A stretch of 64,000 bases of DNA from Bradyrhizobium sp. CCGB01 (GCF_024199795.1 NZ_JANADK010000001.1:5208001-5272000); one strand, 5' to 3'. Shown: positions 15,923 through 24,539, numbered from the stretch's first letter. The notes: generated from the letters alone by a model not told the origin. Translations and numbers: made by a program.

Positions 15923-16798
15923 ATGACCGCGACACCGTCCAAAACGATGGCTGCACTGTGGATGGCCGGCTGGCTCGCGCTCATGCTGGTCATGGCGGTT
16001 GCCGGGCGCGAGACCACGCGCGACCTCAACGTCTTCCAAATTATGGAAGTGCGCTCGGTAATCGGGTTCACCCTGCTGCTGCCGCTGATCTATCGGAGCG
16101 GTGGTTTCAAGGCGGTCGCGACCAAACGCCTGCCGCAGCACCTCGCGCGCAACGGGGTCCATTATTTCGCGCAGCTCGGCTGGTTCTACGCGCTGACGCT
16201 GATCGGGATCGGCCAGGTCGTCGCGATCGAATTCACCATGCCGATCTGGACCGCGCTGCTGGCCGCAACGTTCCTGGCCGAGCGCATGACCGTCTGGAAG
16301 ATCGCCGCCGTCGCGCTCGGCATCATCGGCGTCGTCATGATCGTGCGGCCCGCCACCGGCGAGATCAATCCGGGCCAGTTGATCGCGCTCGGAGCCGCGA
16401 TCGGCTTCAGCATCTCCATGATCCTGGCGAAATCGCTGACCCGGACCGAAAGCGCATTGTCGATCCTGTTCTGGATGATCGTCGTGCAGATGGTCGTCGG
16501 CTTCCTGCCGACGTTCTATGTCTGGACCTGGCCGTCAGCCTATCTGTGGGGCTGGCTGTTCGTCATCGGGGTCTGCGGCACATTCTCGCACTATTGCCTC
16601 GCCAGCGCGCTCCGCTACGCGGATGCGACCATCGTGGTGCCGATGGACTTCCTGCGGGTCCCACTCACGGCAACCGTCGGCTGGCTGCTCTATGCCGAGC
16701 GACTCGACGCCTGGACCGTGATGGGCGCGGCACTGATCCTGTGCGGCAACCTCCTGAATTTGAAGCCGGCGTCAGCAGTTCCCGCCCGCGCGCAGTGA
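15923..16798 (+). CDS. DMT-superfamily permease (EamA domains)
   Basis: A 291-residue inner-membrane protein with about ten hydrophobic helices arranged as two EamA repeats. The first half contains EVRSVIGFTLLLPLIY and WTALLAATFLAERMTVWKI; the second repeats the pattern as VPMDFLRVPLTATVGW and LLYAERLDAWTVMG. Both halves show the Glu-Arg pair after the sixth/tenth helices typical of drug/metabolite exporters. Substrate unknown. Starts 147 bases from the divergently transcribed Rid gene. Confidence 0.85.
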   Translation: MTATPSKTMAALWMAGWLALMLVMAVAGRETTRDLNVFQIMEVRSVIGFTLLLPLIYRSGGFKAVATKRLPQHLARNGVHYFAQLGWFYALTLIGIGQVVAIEFTMPIWTALLAATFLAERMTVWKIAAVALGIIGVVMIVRPATGEINPGQLIALGAAIGFSISMILAKSLTRTESALSILFWMIVVQMVVGFLPTFYVWTWPSAYLWGWLFVIGVCGTFSHYCLASALRYADATIVVPMDFLRVPLTATVGWLLYAERLDAWTVMGAALILCGNLLNLKPASAVPARAQ

Positions 16799-16835
16799 AC
16801 CTCGCGCCGCCTCGCGCGACAAAACGAAGTGGCCG

Positions 16836-16851
16836 TGTGATTTGGATCACG
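16836..16851. promoter_or_regulatory. Possible CRP/FNR-type site
   Basis: TGTGA-TTTGGA-TCACG matches the TGTGA-N6-TCACA pattern at nine of ten half-site positions, 150 bases upstream of the caspase-like gene. Judged by eye only; no promoter is clearly positioned relative to it. Confidence 0.3.
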
Positions 16852-17001
16852 TTCGAGGGGCGTTCCATCGTGCACATTCGGCCACACAGCAGCGGGTTGA
16901 ATGCGACGTACTGCCGTTTTGGTGGCGCGAAGTCGGGCACTTCGTGTAGGTTCGTTGCCAATTTGTTGCTGCCTGCAATTCGATTCTGTTGGGGATTTCA
17001 G

Positions 17002-18438
17002 ATGCGCACTCTCACTCTGCTCGCTTCGCTGATGTGCATGGCACTGTCAGTCAGCGCCGCGAACGCCGACCGCCGTGTCGCTTTCGTCGTCGGCAACGGC
17101 TCCTACAAGAACGTCGCGCAATTGCCGAACCCGCCGATCGACGCCAAGGCGATGGCGGCGACGTTGCGCAATGTCGGCTTCGAGGTGATCGAGGGATCCA
17201 ACCTCAGCCGCGACCAGATGACGGAGAAGCTGCTGGACTTCGGCCGCAAGGCGCAGGGCTCGGATGTCGCAGTGTTCTATTACGCCGGCCACGGCATCGC
17301 CGTCGGCGGCAGCAACTATCTCCTGCCCGTCGACGCCGACATCAAGTCGGAGATGGACGTCAAGTTAGGGGCCGCCATCAATATCGACCTGACGCTCGAG
17401 CAGACCATGGGCGACGCCAAGGTCAAGCTCGTCTTCCTCGATGCCTGCCGCGACAATCCGTTCGCCGCCAAGATCAAGTCGAACTCGGCGACCCGCAGCG
17501 TCAACGTGCAGAGCGGCCTTGCCGAGATGAAGTCGGGCGAAGGCACGCTGATCGCGTTTGCCACCGGCCCGGGCCAGACCGCGCTCGACGGCCAGGAAGG
17601 CAACAACAGCCCGTTCACCCGCGCGCTGATCGACAACATCACCAAGCCCGGCGTCGAGATCCAGCAGGCGATGACGTCGGTGCGCGCCCAGGTCAACGAG
17701 GAGACCCGCAAGGGCCAGCTTCCCTGGGGCCACACCAACCTGATCGGCGCGGTGTATCTCAACCCCTCGCAGCAGACACAGGTGGCCAATGCGGCGCCGA
17801 CCGCGGCTGGCAGCATTCCCGCGGCTGCCGCCACCAACGGCTCTGATGGCGTCGAGCTCGAGTACTGGCGCTCCGTGAAGGAGTCCAACAAGCCGGAAGA
17901 GCTCAACGCCTATCTCGCCGCCTATCCGAACGGCCAGTTCAAGGCGCTGGCGCTGGCGCGACTCGCTGCGATCAAGAGCGGCCCCTCGACCGCGACTCGC
18001 ACCCTCAATGCTGGCGTCGACCCCGCAGCCTTTACCGATGAGGCCAGCCAGCTCACCGAGGATCAGATCGGCCTCGACAAGAACCAGCGCCGCGACGTGC
18101 AGCGCCGCCTCACCGGGCTCGGCTTCGACACCAAACAGACCGGCGCCTTCAGCGATGACACCCGGTCGGTGATCAAACGCTGGCAGGCCGCGCGCGGCTA
18201 TCCCTCGTCAGGCTACCTCAATAAGCCGCAGCACAAGGCCCTGCTCTCCGAGGTCGTGGCCGCGCCGGCGACCGCAAGCGATAGCAGCCAGAAGGCGGCC
18301 CGGCGTGCCGCCAGCGCCCCCGCGGGCAGCGCGCCCGCGCCCGCACCAGCTCCCCGCAGCAACCCCGGCGATGCTGCCGGCGCGGCCTTCGTCGGTGGTG
18401 TCGTCGGCGGCATGATGGGCGGCATGTTCCGCCGCTGA
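17002..18438 (+). CDS. Caspase-like (peptidase C14) protein with peptidoglycan-binding domain
   Basis: A 478-residue exported protein. Signal peptide MRTLTLLASLMCMALSVSAANA; caspase-like domain from RRVAFVVGNGSYKNV with catalytic His97 in YYAGHG and Cys149 in FLDACRDNPF. A middle segment (YWRSVKESNKPEELNAYLAA) resembles the short repeat after many bacterial caspase domains. Residues about 350-412 form a PG_binding_1-like helical domain (RRDVQRRLTGLGFDTKQTGA, RSVIKRWQAARG). An Ala/Pro-rich linker leads to a glycine-rich tail GGVVGGMMGGMFRR. Both catalytic residues are intact, so protease activity in the periplasm is plausible; the target is unknown. Followed by a clean terminator. Confidence 0.88.
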   Translation: MRTLTLLASLMCMALSVSAANADRRVAFVVGNGSYKNVAQLPNPPIDAKAMAATLRNVGFEVIEGSNLSRDQMTEKLLDFGRKAQGSDVAVFYYAGHGIAVGGSNYLLPVDADIKSEMDVKLGAAINIDLTLEQTMGDAKVKLVFLDACRDNPFAAKIKSNSATRSVNVQSGLAEMKSGEGTLIAFATGPGQTALDGQEGNNSPFTRALIDNITKPGVEIQQAMTSVRAQVNEETRKGQLPWGHTNLIGAVYLNPSQQTQVANAAPTAAGSIPAAAATNGSDGVELEYWRSVKESNKPEELNAYLAAYPNGQFKALALARLAAIKSGPSTATRTLNAGVDPAAFTDEASQLTEDQIGLDKNQRRDVQRRLTGLGFDTKQTGAFSDDTRSVIKRWQAARGYPSSGYLNKPQHKALLSEVVAAPATASDSSQKAARRAASAPAGSAPAPAPAPRSNPGDAAGAAFVGGVVGGMMGGMFRR

Positions 18439-18460
18439 GGCGAGACTGGATCGCGGATAC

Positions 18461-18489
18461 AAAAAGCCCGGCGCGAGCCGGGCTTTTTT
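18461..18489 (+). terminator. Intrinsic terminator after the caspase-like gene
   Basis: AAAAAGCCCGGC-GCGA-GCCGGGCTTTTTT, a 7-bp GC stem extended by A-T pairs, with a 4-base loop and T tract, 22 bases past the stop codon. Confidence 0.9.
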
Positions 18490-18500
18490 CGTTGCCAACT

Positions 18501-18613
18501 CCTCATCCTGAGGAGCTTGCGAAGCAAGCGTCTGGAAGGGATGAAAGGCCCGGATGCAGCGGCGTGGCCTTCCATGGTCCGAGACAGCGTGACGCGCCTC
18601 CTTACCATGAGGG
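18501..18613. repeat. Dispersed repeat (CCTCATCCTGAGGAGC type)
   Basis: Begins CCTCATCCTGAGGAGCTTGC and ends CCTTACCATGAGGG, with internal short inverted segments. The same family appears in opposite orientation at 27018-27153. A common intergenic element in Bradyrhizobium-type genomes as far as I recognise it. Confidence 0.65.
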
Positions 18614-18620
18614 GGAGAGC

Positions 18621-18863
18621 CTACTTCCCCGCCGCCTTGCGCAGCGCCTCGTTGATGCGGTCCTGCCAGCCCGGTCCGCCCTCCTGGAAGAACTCCAGCA
18701 CGTCCTGGTCGATGCGCAAACTGACCTGCTCCTTGATCCCCGGCGCCACGTTCTGCTTCGGCGGCGCCGCGGCGACCTTGGCGGTCACCTTCTTGAACGC
18801 CGCCTCGGCTTCGGTGCGCGCATCGCCCAATGTCCGCGGCCGCCTCGGTGGTTGATCCGCCAT
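18621..18863 (-). CDS. BrnA-like antitoxin-domain protein
   Basis: An 80-residue protein with a basic, disordered-looking N-terminal half and a C-terminal ribbon-helix-helix block (VSLRIDQDVLEFFQEGGPGW then QDRINEALRKAAG) that matches the BrnA antitoxin pattern of strand, helix, GxG, and second helix. BrnA proteins bind DNA as dimers and neutralise the BrnT ribonuclease. No BrnT-like gene is adjacent. Instead the ATG lies 3 bases after the stop codon of cysK, so the two are almost certainly co-transcribed. It may be a stand-alone DNA-binding protein derived from an antitoxin. Confidence 0.75.
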   Translation of the reverse strand: MADQPPRRPRTLGDARTEAEAAFKKVTAKVAAAPPKQNVAPGIKEQVSLRIDQDVLEFFQEGGPGWQDRINEALRKAAGK

Positions 18864-18866
18864 GTC

Positions 18867-19844
18867 CTAGATTCCCTCAAACAGAGCCGTCGAAAGATAC
18901 CGCTCGGAGAAGGACGGCACCACTGCCAGGATGGTTTTTCCCGCAGCTTCCGGCCGCTTGCCGATCTGGAGCGCCGCCGCGATCGCAGCGCCCGAGGAGA
19001 TGCCGCCGGGAATGCCTTCATGCCGCGCCAGCGCGCGAGAGGTCTCGATCGCGGTCGTCGAGTTGATCGTCACGATCTCGTCGATCACGGAGCGGTCGAG
19101 AATGTCGGGTACGAAGCCCGCGCCGATTCCCTGGATCTTGTGCGGCGTGTGCTGGCCGCCTGACAGCACCGGGCTTTCTTCCGGCTCGACCGCGACGATG
19201 CGCAAGGAGGCCTTCCGCGGCTTCAGCACCTGGCCGACGCCGGTGATGGTGCCGCCGGTGCCGACGCCGGCGACGAAGAAATCGATGTTGCCGGCGGTGT
19301 CGTTCCAGATCTCCTCCGCGGTGGTGCGACGGTGCACCTCGGGATTGGCGAGGTTCTTGAACTGCTGCGGCATGACCGAGTTCGGCGTGGTCTTCAGGAG
19401 CTCCTCGGCGGTCGCGATCGCGCCCTTCATGCCCTGTGCCGCCGGCGTCAGCACCAGCTCTGCGCCGAGGAAGGCCAGCATCTTGCGCCGTTCGATCGAC
19501 ATCGATTCCGGCATCACCAGCTTGAGCCGGTAGCCGCGCGAGGCGGCAACGAACGCAAGCGCGATGCCGGTATTGCCGGAGGTCGGCTCGATCAGCACGG
19601 TGTCAGGCTTGACGATACCGGCCTTCTCCATGGCGATGATCATGGCCGCGCCGATGCGATCCTTCACGCTCGCGGCGGGATTGAAATATTCAAGCTTTGC
19701 CAAAATCGTCGCGTTCACGCCGTGCATGCCCGGCAGCCGCTGCAAGCGCACGATCGGCGTGTCGCCAAAAGCCTCGACGATCGAAGAGTAGATCCGGCCG
19801 CGGCCGGGCTGGTGCGCTGCACTCGTATTGGACGATGCGTCCAT
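18867..19844 (-). CDS. cysK: Cysteine synthase A (O-acetylserine sulfhydrylase)
   Basis: A 325-residue pyridoxal-phosphate enzyme that makes cysteine from O-acetylserine and sulfide in the cytosol. Lys61 in NPAASVKDR binds [15 protein letters not shown] is the substrate loop; [12 protein letters not shown] binds the cofactor phosphate; [10 protein letters not shown] closes the active site. Length and motif order fit CysK/CysM. It carries a 15-residue N-terminal extension before [12 protein letters not shown]. First gene of a two-gene unit with the BrnA-like protein. No regulatory site was recognised upstream. Confidence 0.93.
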   Translation of the reverse strand: MDASSNTSAAHQPGRGRIYSSIVEAFGDTPIVRLQRLPGMHGVNATILAKLEYFNPAASVKDRIGAAMIIAMEKAGIVKPDTVLIEPTSGNTGIALAFVAASRGYRLKLVMPESMSIERRKMLAFLGAELVLTPAAQGMKGAIATAEELLKTTPNSVMPQQFKNLANPEVHRRTTAEEIWNDTAGNIDFFVAGVGTGGTITGVGQVLKPRKASLRIVAVEPEESPVLSGGQHTPHKIQGIGAGFVPDILDRSVIDEIVTINSTTAIETSRALARHEGIPGGISSGAAIAAALQIGKRPEAAGKTILAVVPSFSERYLSTALFEGI

Positions 19845-20067
19845 GATGAACTCCCTGTGGCGACAATTTACGTTTCCGTAGCGTCTCTTGCGCAGTTACG
19901 GACAGCTTGAGATGACACGCAGGCGACAATGCGGCACATGTTAAATACGCTGCATCGCAAAATCACGTGAGCCGTAATTATCAGAAAACCAACGCATTTG
20001 TGTTGCGACCTCGTCAACTGATTCTGCTTATGTTAGACTTAGGTCTCAGAGCAGAGAGGTCACCACG

Positions 20068-20286
20068 ATGTCAGCAGTTGCTGAAGTGTTGTCGACCGTC
20101 GCACATCACCGCGCTCCGCGTTGCAGTGATTTGCCCACTTGTCCTGTCTGCGCCGACTCGATGGTCGCCGCCGAAGCCTCCGCCTACATCTCCGACCAGG
20201 TGATCAGCTATCTCTGGACCTGCGACACCTGCGGTTACGGCTTCGTGACCAAGCACGCCGTCAAGCAGCGATTGATCTGCAACTAG
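20068..20286 (+). CDS. Small zinc-ribbon protein (72 aa)
   Basis: Contains two cysteine pairs, CPVC (residues 25-28) and CDTC (52-55), spaced as in a zinc ribbon, with [20 protein letters not shown] between the sheet strands. No signal peptide. An AGAGAGG-type ribosome site precedes the ATG. The stop overlaps the stop of tgt on the other strand by 4 bases, a tight convergent pair. Function unknown; small zinc-ribbon proteins of this form are common in rhizobia. Confidence 0.72.
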   Translation: MSAVAEVLSTVAHHRAPRCSDLPTCPVCADSMVAAEASAYISDQVISYLWTCDTCGYGFVTKHAVKQRLICN

Positions 20287-21416
20287 CGCGGGGCGATGTC
20301 GCCCCTCGCCCAGTCCTCGCGCGTACGCTGATAGAACTCTTCGAACATTCCTCGTGCGATCGCGTCCCTGATGCCCTGCATCAGGAACTGGTAGTAGGCG
20401 ACATTGATCTCGGACAGCAGCATCGCCCCCAGCGTCTCGCCGGCCTTGACGAGATGGTGCAGATAGGCTCGCGCGTAGTTGCGTGCCGACGGCCAGGAAC
20501 TCTCTTCATCGAGCGGACGTGGATCGTCGGCGTGTCGCGCGTTGCGCAAATTGACCTGGCCGAAGCGGGTGAAGGCAACCCCGTGCCGGCCATTGCGCGT
20601 CGGCATCACGCAATCGAACATGTCGATGCCTCGCTTCACCGCTTCGAGAATGTCGTCGGGCGTGCCCACGCCCATCAGATAGCGCGGCCGCTCTGTCGGC
20701 AATGCCGGCGCGGTCTCGTCGATCATCGCCAGCATCACCGCCTGCGGCTCGCCGACGGCAAGGCCGCCGATCGCATAGCCGTGGAAGCCGATCTCGACGA
20801 GGCCTTCGGCGCTGGCATGACGAAGCTGCGGCACGTCGCCGCCCTGCACGATGCCGAACAGCATGTAGCCGTCGGGCGCACTCTCGAATGCACGCTTGCT
20901 GCGCTCGGCCCAGCGCAGCGACAGCCGCATCGCCCGCTCGATGTCGTCGCGCCCCGCCGGCAGCCGCACGCATTCGTCCATCTGCATGGCGATGTCGGAG
21001 CCGAGGAAGCGCTGCACCTCGATCGACCGCTCCGGCGACAGCTCGACCTTGGCGCCGTCGATATGCGAGCGGAAGGTGACGGCGTTCTCGGTGACCTTGC
21101 GCAGGTCCGACAGCGACATCACCTGGAAGCCGCCCGAATCCGTCAGCATCGGCCCGTTCCAGCCGGTGAACCGCTGCAGGCCGCCGAGCGCCGAGATCCG
21201 CTCGGCGCCGGGCCGCAGCATCAGATGATAGGTGTTGCCGAGGACGATGTCGGCGCCGGCCTCGCGCACCTCGCGCCAGTGCATGCCCTTCATGGCCCCA
21301 GCGGTTCCGACCGGCATGAAGGCCGGCGTCCGCACCACGCCATGCGGCGTGGTCAGGCGGCCGGTGCGCGCGGCGCCATCGGTGGCGAGCAGTTCGAAAT
21401 GATTGGGTAGATTCAT
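20283..21416 (-). CDS. tgt: tRNA-guanine transglycosylase (Tgt)
   Basis: A 377-residue enzyme that swaps guanine-34 for a queuine precursor in tRNAs with GUN anticodons. The catalytic blocks are intact: [11 protein letters not shown] with the general acid Asp, FGIVQGG, and [13 protein letters not shown] with the nucleophilic Asp. The start at [14 protein letters not shown] (21416) fits the family N-terminus. The C-terminal zinc site, usually CxCxxC followed by RAYLHHL, reads [18 protein letters not shown]: all three cysteines are replaced (Ser, Trp, Ala) while the His remains. queA, acting later in the queuosine pathway, lies about 4.5 kb away. Confidence 0.92.
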   Translation of the reverse strand: MNLPNHFELLATDGAARTGRLTTPHGVVRTPAFMPVGTAGAMKGMHWREVREAGADIVLGNTYHLMLRPGAERISALGGLQRFTGWNGPMLTDSGGFQVMSLSDLRKVTENAVTFRSHIDGAKVELSPERSIEVQRFLGSDIAMQMDECVRLPAGRDDIERAMRLSLRWAERSKRAFESAPDGYMLFGIVQGGDVPQLRHASAEGLVEIGFHGYAIGGLAVGEPQAVMLAMIDETAPALPTERPRYLMGVGTPDDILEAVKRGIDMFDCVMPTRNGRHGVAFTRFGQVNLRNARHADDPRPLDEESSWPSARNYARAYLHHLVKAGETLGAMLLSEINVAYYQFLMQGIRDAIARGMFEEFYQRTREDWARGDIAPR

Positions 21417-21527
21417 GGGCGTGCTTATTGCGTGTCGGGCAGGGACGATCAACCCGCTCGGGCGCACGATGCCTCAGACTGGGACACATTTGACGCGGAC
21501 TTGATGTCCGCGACACCTTGCAAAATA

Positions 21528-21546
21528 AAACGATACAGTGTAGTTT
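21528..21546. promoter_or_regulatory. Probable TetR-type operator upstream of the patatin gene
   Basis: AAACGATAC-A-GTGTAGTTT, a 19-base imperfect palindrome 51 bases upstream of the patatin-like gene. A second copy with one mismatch lies at 23747-23765. Possible promoter elements are TTGCAA (21518-21523) and TAGTTT (21541-21546) with a 17-base spacer, so a bound repressor would cover the -10 region. Confidence 0.6.
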
Positions 21547-21597
21547 CTTCGTGGGGGCTGGACGAGATGCTGCGGCGAGATTTGCCGGCGGCAGTAC

Positions 21598-22803
21598 ATG
21601 CGTGATCGCCAGCCACCGACGATGCCCTCCGCTTCATGTTCGACCGACGTCTCCGGCCCCGCACGCGGCCGGACAAGACGGACAGCCGCCCGCCTGATCG
21701 GCTTCCTCGCTTTGACGTGCAGCCTGGCGCTGGGCGCCTGCACCTCCCTGCCCCGCACGCCCTATACGGCCGCCGAGGCCAGCACATCGCGCGTGCTCGA
21801 TATCGACGGCTTGCGCCGCTATGCCGACGAACCCGTCACGAAATTCAGCTTCGAGAAGGACACCAGCACCGCGACGAAGTCCTATCTGGCACTCTCCGGC
21901 GGCGGCGCCGACGGTGCCTATGGCGTCGGCGTGCTCAACGGCTGGACCACGGCACGCACCCGTCCGACCTTCTCGGTCGTCTCGGGCGTGAGCACCGGTG
22001 GCCTGATCGCGCCGTTCGCGTTCCTCGGCTCGCAATACGACGACACGCTGAAGGAGGTCTACACCAGCGGCATCGCCGAGAGCCTCCTGAACGATCCCAG
22101 CATCATGCGCGTGCTGTTCGGATCCGGCCTGTTCGGCAACACGCGGCTGCGCGAGCTCGTCGCCCGCTATGTCGGACCTGACATCCTGGCGCAGGTGGCG
22201 CGCGAGAACGCCAAGGGCCGAAAACTGCTGGTGGTGACCACCGATCTCGACACCCAGCGGACCGCCATCTGGGACATGGGCAAGATCGCAGCGGTCGGAA
22301 CACCCGAGGCGCTAAAACTGTTTCGCGACGTGATGGCGGCCTCCGCCAGCATTCCGCTGGTGTTTCCGCCTATCATGATCGACGCCGAAGGCCAGGGCCG
22401 CAGATTTCAGGAGATGCATGTCGACGGCGGTGTGACCGCACCGGTGCTGACGCTGCCGGAAGCCCTGTTCTCCCAGGACCGCCTGCCCGGCAACGCGCGG
22501 ATGAACATCTACATCCTCGTCAACAAGAAGATCGAGCGCAACTTCGAGCTGGTGTCCAACAGCACCATCGACGTCGCCTCGCGCAGCCTGTCGTCGATCA
22601 CCCAGTCGCAGACGCGGTCGATCATCTTCTCGACCTATGATTTCGCCAAGCGCAACCGCCTCGGCTTTCATCTCTCCTACATCGCGCGCGATTATCCCGC
22701 GCCGCCCTCGGAAGGGTTCGACACCGCCTATATGCGGGCGCTTTATCAGTACGGATATGAGAAGGCCGCGTCCGGCCAGGCCTGGACGTCGACGCTTCCG
22801 TGA
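21598..22803 (+). CDS. Patatin-like phospholipase, probable lipoprotein
   Basis: A 401-residue protein with a basic N-region, a hydrophobic stretch and a lipobox LALGAC, so it is probably anchored to a membrane after cleavage before the Cys. Patatin domain: oxyanion loop LSGGGADGAYGVGVLNG, nucleophile Ser132 in GVSTGG, and catalytic Asp276 in HVDGGV. Such enzymes hydrolyse acyl ester bonds of phospholipids. The ATG at 21622 is an alternative start. A TetR-type palindrome overlaps its likely promoter, and a tetR gene follows on the same strand after about 100 bases. Confidence 0.85.
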   Translation: MRDRQPPTMPSASCSTDVSGPARGRTRRTAARLIGFLALTCSLALGACTSLPRTPYTAAEASTSRVLDIDGLRRYADEPVTKFSFEKDTSTATKSYLALSGGGADGAYGVGVLNGWTTARTRPTFSVVSGVSTGGLIAPFAFLGSQYDDTLKEVYTSGIAESLLNDPSIMRVLFGSGLFGNTRLRELVARYVGPDILAQVARENAKGRKLLVVTTDLDTQRTAIWDMGKIAAVGTPEALKLFRDVMAASASIPLVFPPIMIDAEGQGRRFQEMHVDGGVTAPVLTLPEALFSQDRLPGNARMNIYILVNKKIERNFELVSNSTIDVASRSLSSITQSQTRSIIFSTYDFAKRNRLGFHLSYIARDYPAPPSEGFDTAYMRALYQYGYEKAASGQAWTSTLP

Positions 22804-22902
22804 TCCCTCGTGACGGAACGAGGCCTTGCTGAAATCGTTGACGATACGGCCAATTCGGCCAGATTCGCGATGACGCCTCCGCTCCTGCGCGATATAGAGC
22901 GA

Positions 22903-23685
22903 ATGTCGACCATCAAAGACGCGCAGGAATCATTGGGCATGGGATTGACTGCGACCAGGACCAGAACCGCTGCGCCACGGCGCGAGGTGCCGAAATCGCG
23001 CGGCGGCCGGCCGACCAAGACAGCCGCGATCGAGCGCGACCAGCGGCTGATCGAGGTCGCAACCCGTCTGTTCCTGGATCGCGGTTTTGACGCGACCTCC
23101 CTCGATGCGGTCGCGGAAGCGGCCCGCGTCAGCAAGCCCACCGTCTATTCCCGTTATGGCGACAAGCGCGGCCTGTTTGCCGCCGTGCTGAGGCGCGAAA
23201 TCGAGCGCTGGCTCGCGCCGCTGTCGGCGGCCGCCGAGACGCAGCTCAGCAGCGCCTCGGATATTTCGGTCGAGCAGCGGCTGGTCGAGATCGGGCGCGA
23301 GATGCTGACCTTCACCTGCGGGCCCGACGCCGTCGCGTTCAGCCGCATGATGACGTCGCAGGCCATCAACTTCCCCGACGTCGCCAAGCTCGGCAAGGAG
23401 GAAGGCTGGCTCAAGGCCGTCGCCACCACGGCGCGCTTCTTCGACCATCTGGTGGCGCAGGGCGCGCTCGACGTCGACGACACCACGATCGCAGCGGAAG
23501 TCTTTCTCGACGTCGTCGTCGGTCACACCCACCGCATGGCGACGTTCGGAATGGCGCTCGAGCTGAAGGCCGCGGAAAAGCGCATGCGCGCGGCGATCAA
23601 GCTGTTCCTGGCCGGTGCGCTGGGACCCGCGGACCGCATCCAGGGCGCCGCAAAAGGTCCGCAGCGCCGGCGCCCGTCCCGCTGA
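22903..23685 (+). CDS. TetR/AcrR-family transcriptional regulator
   Basis: About 260 residues. A basic, disordered N-terminus (RGGRPTKTA) leads into a helix-turn-helix domain: LIEVATRLFLDRGFDATSLD, AVAEAARVSKPTVYSRYGDK, RGLFAAVLRRE. The remaining helices form the ligand/dimer domain, with an AefR-like C-terminal part (VEQRLVEIGREMLTF, VVGHTHRMATFGM). The start is uncertain: ATG 22903 is used; GTG 22810 and ATG 22939 are also in frame. It lies between the two 19-base palindromes at 21528 and 23747 and is the obvious candidate to bind them. A nine-base half-site copy, ACGATACGG, sits at 22841-22849 and may serve autoregulation. Confidence 0.85.
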   Translation: MSTIKDAQESLGMGLTATRTRTAAPRREVPKSRGGRPTKTAAIERDQRLIEVATRLFLDRGFDATSLDAVAEAARVSKPTVYSRYGDKRGLFAAVLRREIERWLAPLSAAAETQLSSASDISVEQRLVEIGREMLTFTCGPDAVAFSRMMTSQAINFPDVAKLGKEEGWLKAVATTARFFDHLVAQGALDVDDTTIAAEVFLDVVVGHTHRMATFGMALELKAAEKRMRAAIKLFLAGALGPADRIQGAAKGPQRRRPSR

Positions 23686-23734
23686 CAATTCCGTGAGATC
23701 GCGATCTATCCCCCGCGGGGACACGCCCGCTCCA

Positions 23735-23765
23735 TTGACCAAAACAAAACGATACGGTATGGTTT
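23735..23765 (+). promoter_or_regulatory. Sigma-70-type promoter overlapped by a TetR-type operator
   Basis: TTGACC (23735-23740), a 17-base spacer, then TATGGT (23758-23763). The palindrome AAACGATAC-G-GTATGGTTT at 23747-23765 covers the second half of the spacer and the -10 element, the usual geometry for TetR repression. Transcription would run toward the PepSY gene at 23937. Confidence 0.65.
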
Positions 23766-23778
23766 AATTATAGGGCGA

Positions 23779-23888
23779 TACGGACCGCTTTTTCACCAGC
23801 CCCAAAGAGGTCCGTACCGCTTCGATCGCCGCAACGGGTACAGCCCGTTGCGTCGCTCCGCGGCCGGCCGATGCCCAAGGCCGGCCGC
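23779..23888 (+). other. Structured leader with three consecutive hairpins
   Basis: Downstream of the promoter, three inverted repeats follow one another: TACGGACC/GGTCCGTA (23779-23786 with 23809-23816), CAACGGG/CCCGTTG (23832-23850) and a 10-bp GCGGCCGGCC/GGCCGGCCGC (23860-23869 with 23879-23888). The last is followed by GAATTCTTTAC, a weak T-rich run. It may be a structured 5' UTR of the PepSY gene or a short separate transcript. Confidence 0.5.
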
Positions 23889-23936
23889 GAATTCTTTACG
23901 ATCATCCGGCACACTCGCTGGCCGAGGGTTTCGAGC

Positions 23937-24539
23937 ATGACGACAGCCAAACGATGGACCTCACGACTGCTTGCGATCGCCTTGCCCGCACTGCTCCTCG
24001 CTGGGCCGGCGCAGGCGATCGTCACCACGGGCACGCCGACCGCGCTCCACGGCGACACAGATGGTGATGCCGAAGCGGACCGCCAAGCGGTCAGCCGCGA
24101 GATCGAGCGCTTCCGCAGCTCGTCGATCTCGATCAGCCAGGCCATGGCGATCGCGGAAGCCCGTCATGCCGGCGCCACGACGGCGGATGTGAGTTTCGAC
24201 GGCGCCTCCGGCGTACCGGTCTACCGGGTGAAGACCCTGCACAACGACCGCATCTGGCGCCACACCATCAATGCCGCGACCGGCGAGCTGGTCGGCGGGG
24301 AAGCCGCCCTCCCCCTCGCCGAGCTCGATCTCGACGACCGTAGCAACCTCGCAGCGCTCGGTGCCATCAAGCACCGCCTTGCGGATGCCGTGCACGTCGC
24401 CGAACGTGCGGCCTCAGGCAAGGCGATCAGCGGCGGACTTGTGCGCGAACGCGGCCGGCTGAATTTCGCGATTGTCGTCATCAGCGGCGATAACCTCAAG
24501 GAGGTCCTGCTGGAGCCGCCGGGCGCCCGGGCCAAGTAA
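23937..24539 (+). CDS. Secreted PepSY-domain protein
   Basis: A 200-residue precursor. Signal peptide MTTAKRWTSRLLAIALPALL ending LAGPAQA. The mature part has a PepSY domain: SISISQAMAIAEARHAGATT followed by PVYRVKTLHNDRIWRHTINA and ATGELVGGE, the helix-strand-strand pattern of that fold. PepSY domains bind or inhibit peptidases in the periplasm. The C-terminal third is helical and unrecognised. A TetR-type operator and promoter lie about 170 bases upstream, so it is probably controlled with the patatin gene. Confidence 0.8.
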   Translation: MTTAKRWTSRLLAIALPALLLAGPAQAIVTTGTPTALHGDTDGDAEADRQAVSREIERFRSSSISISQAMAIAEARHAGATTADVSFDGASGVPVYRVKTLHNDRIWRHTINAATGELVGGEAALPLAELDLDDRSNLAALGAIKHRLADAVHVAERAASGKAISGGLVRERGRLNFAIVVISGDNLKEVLLEPPGARAK

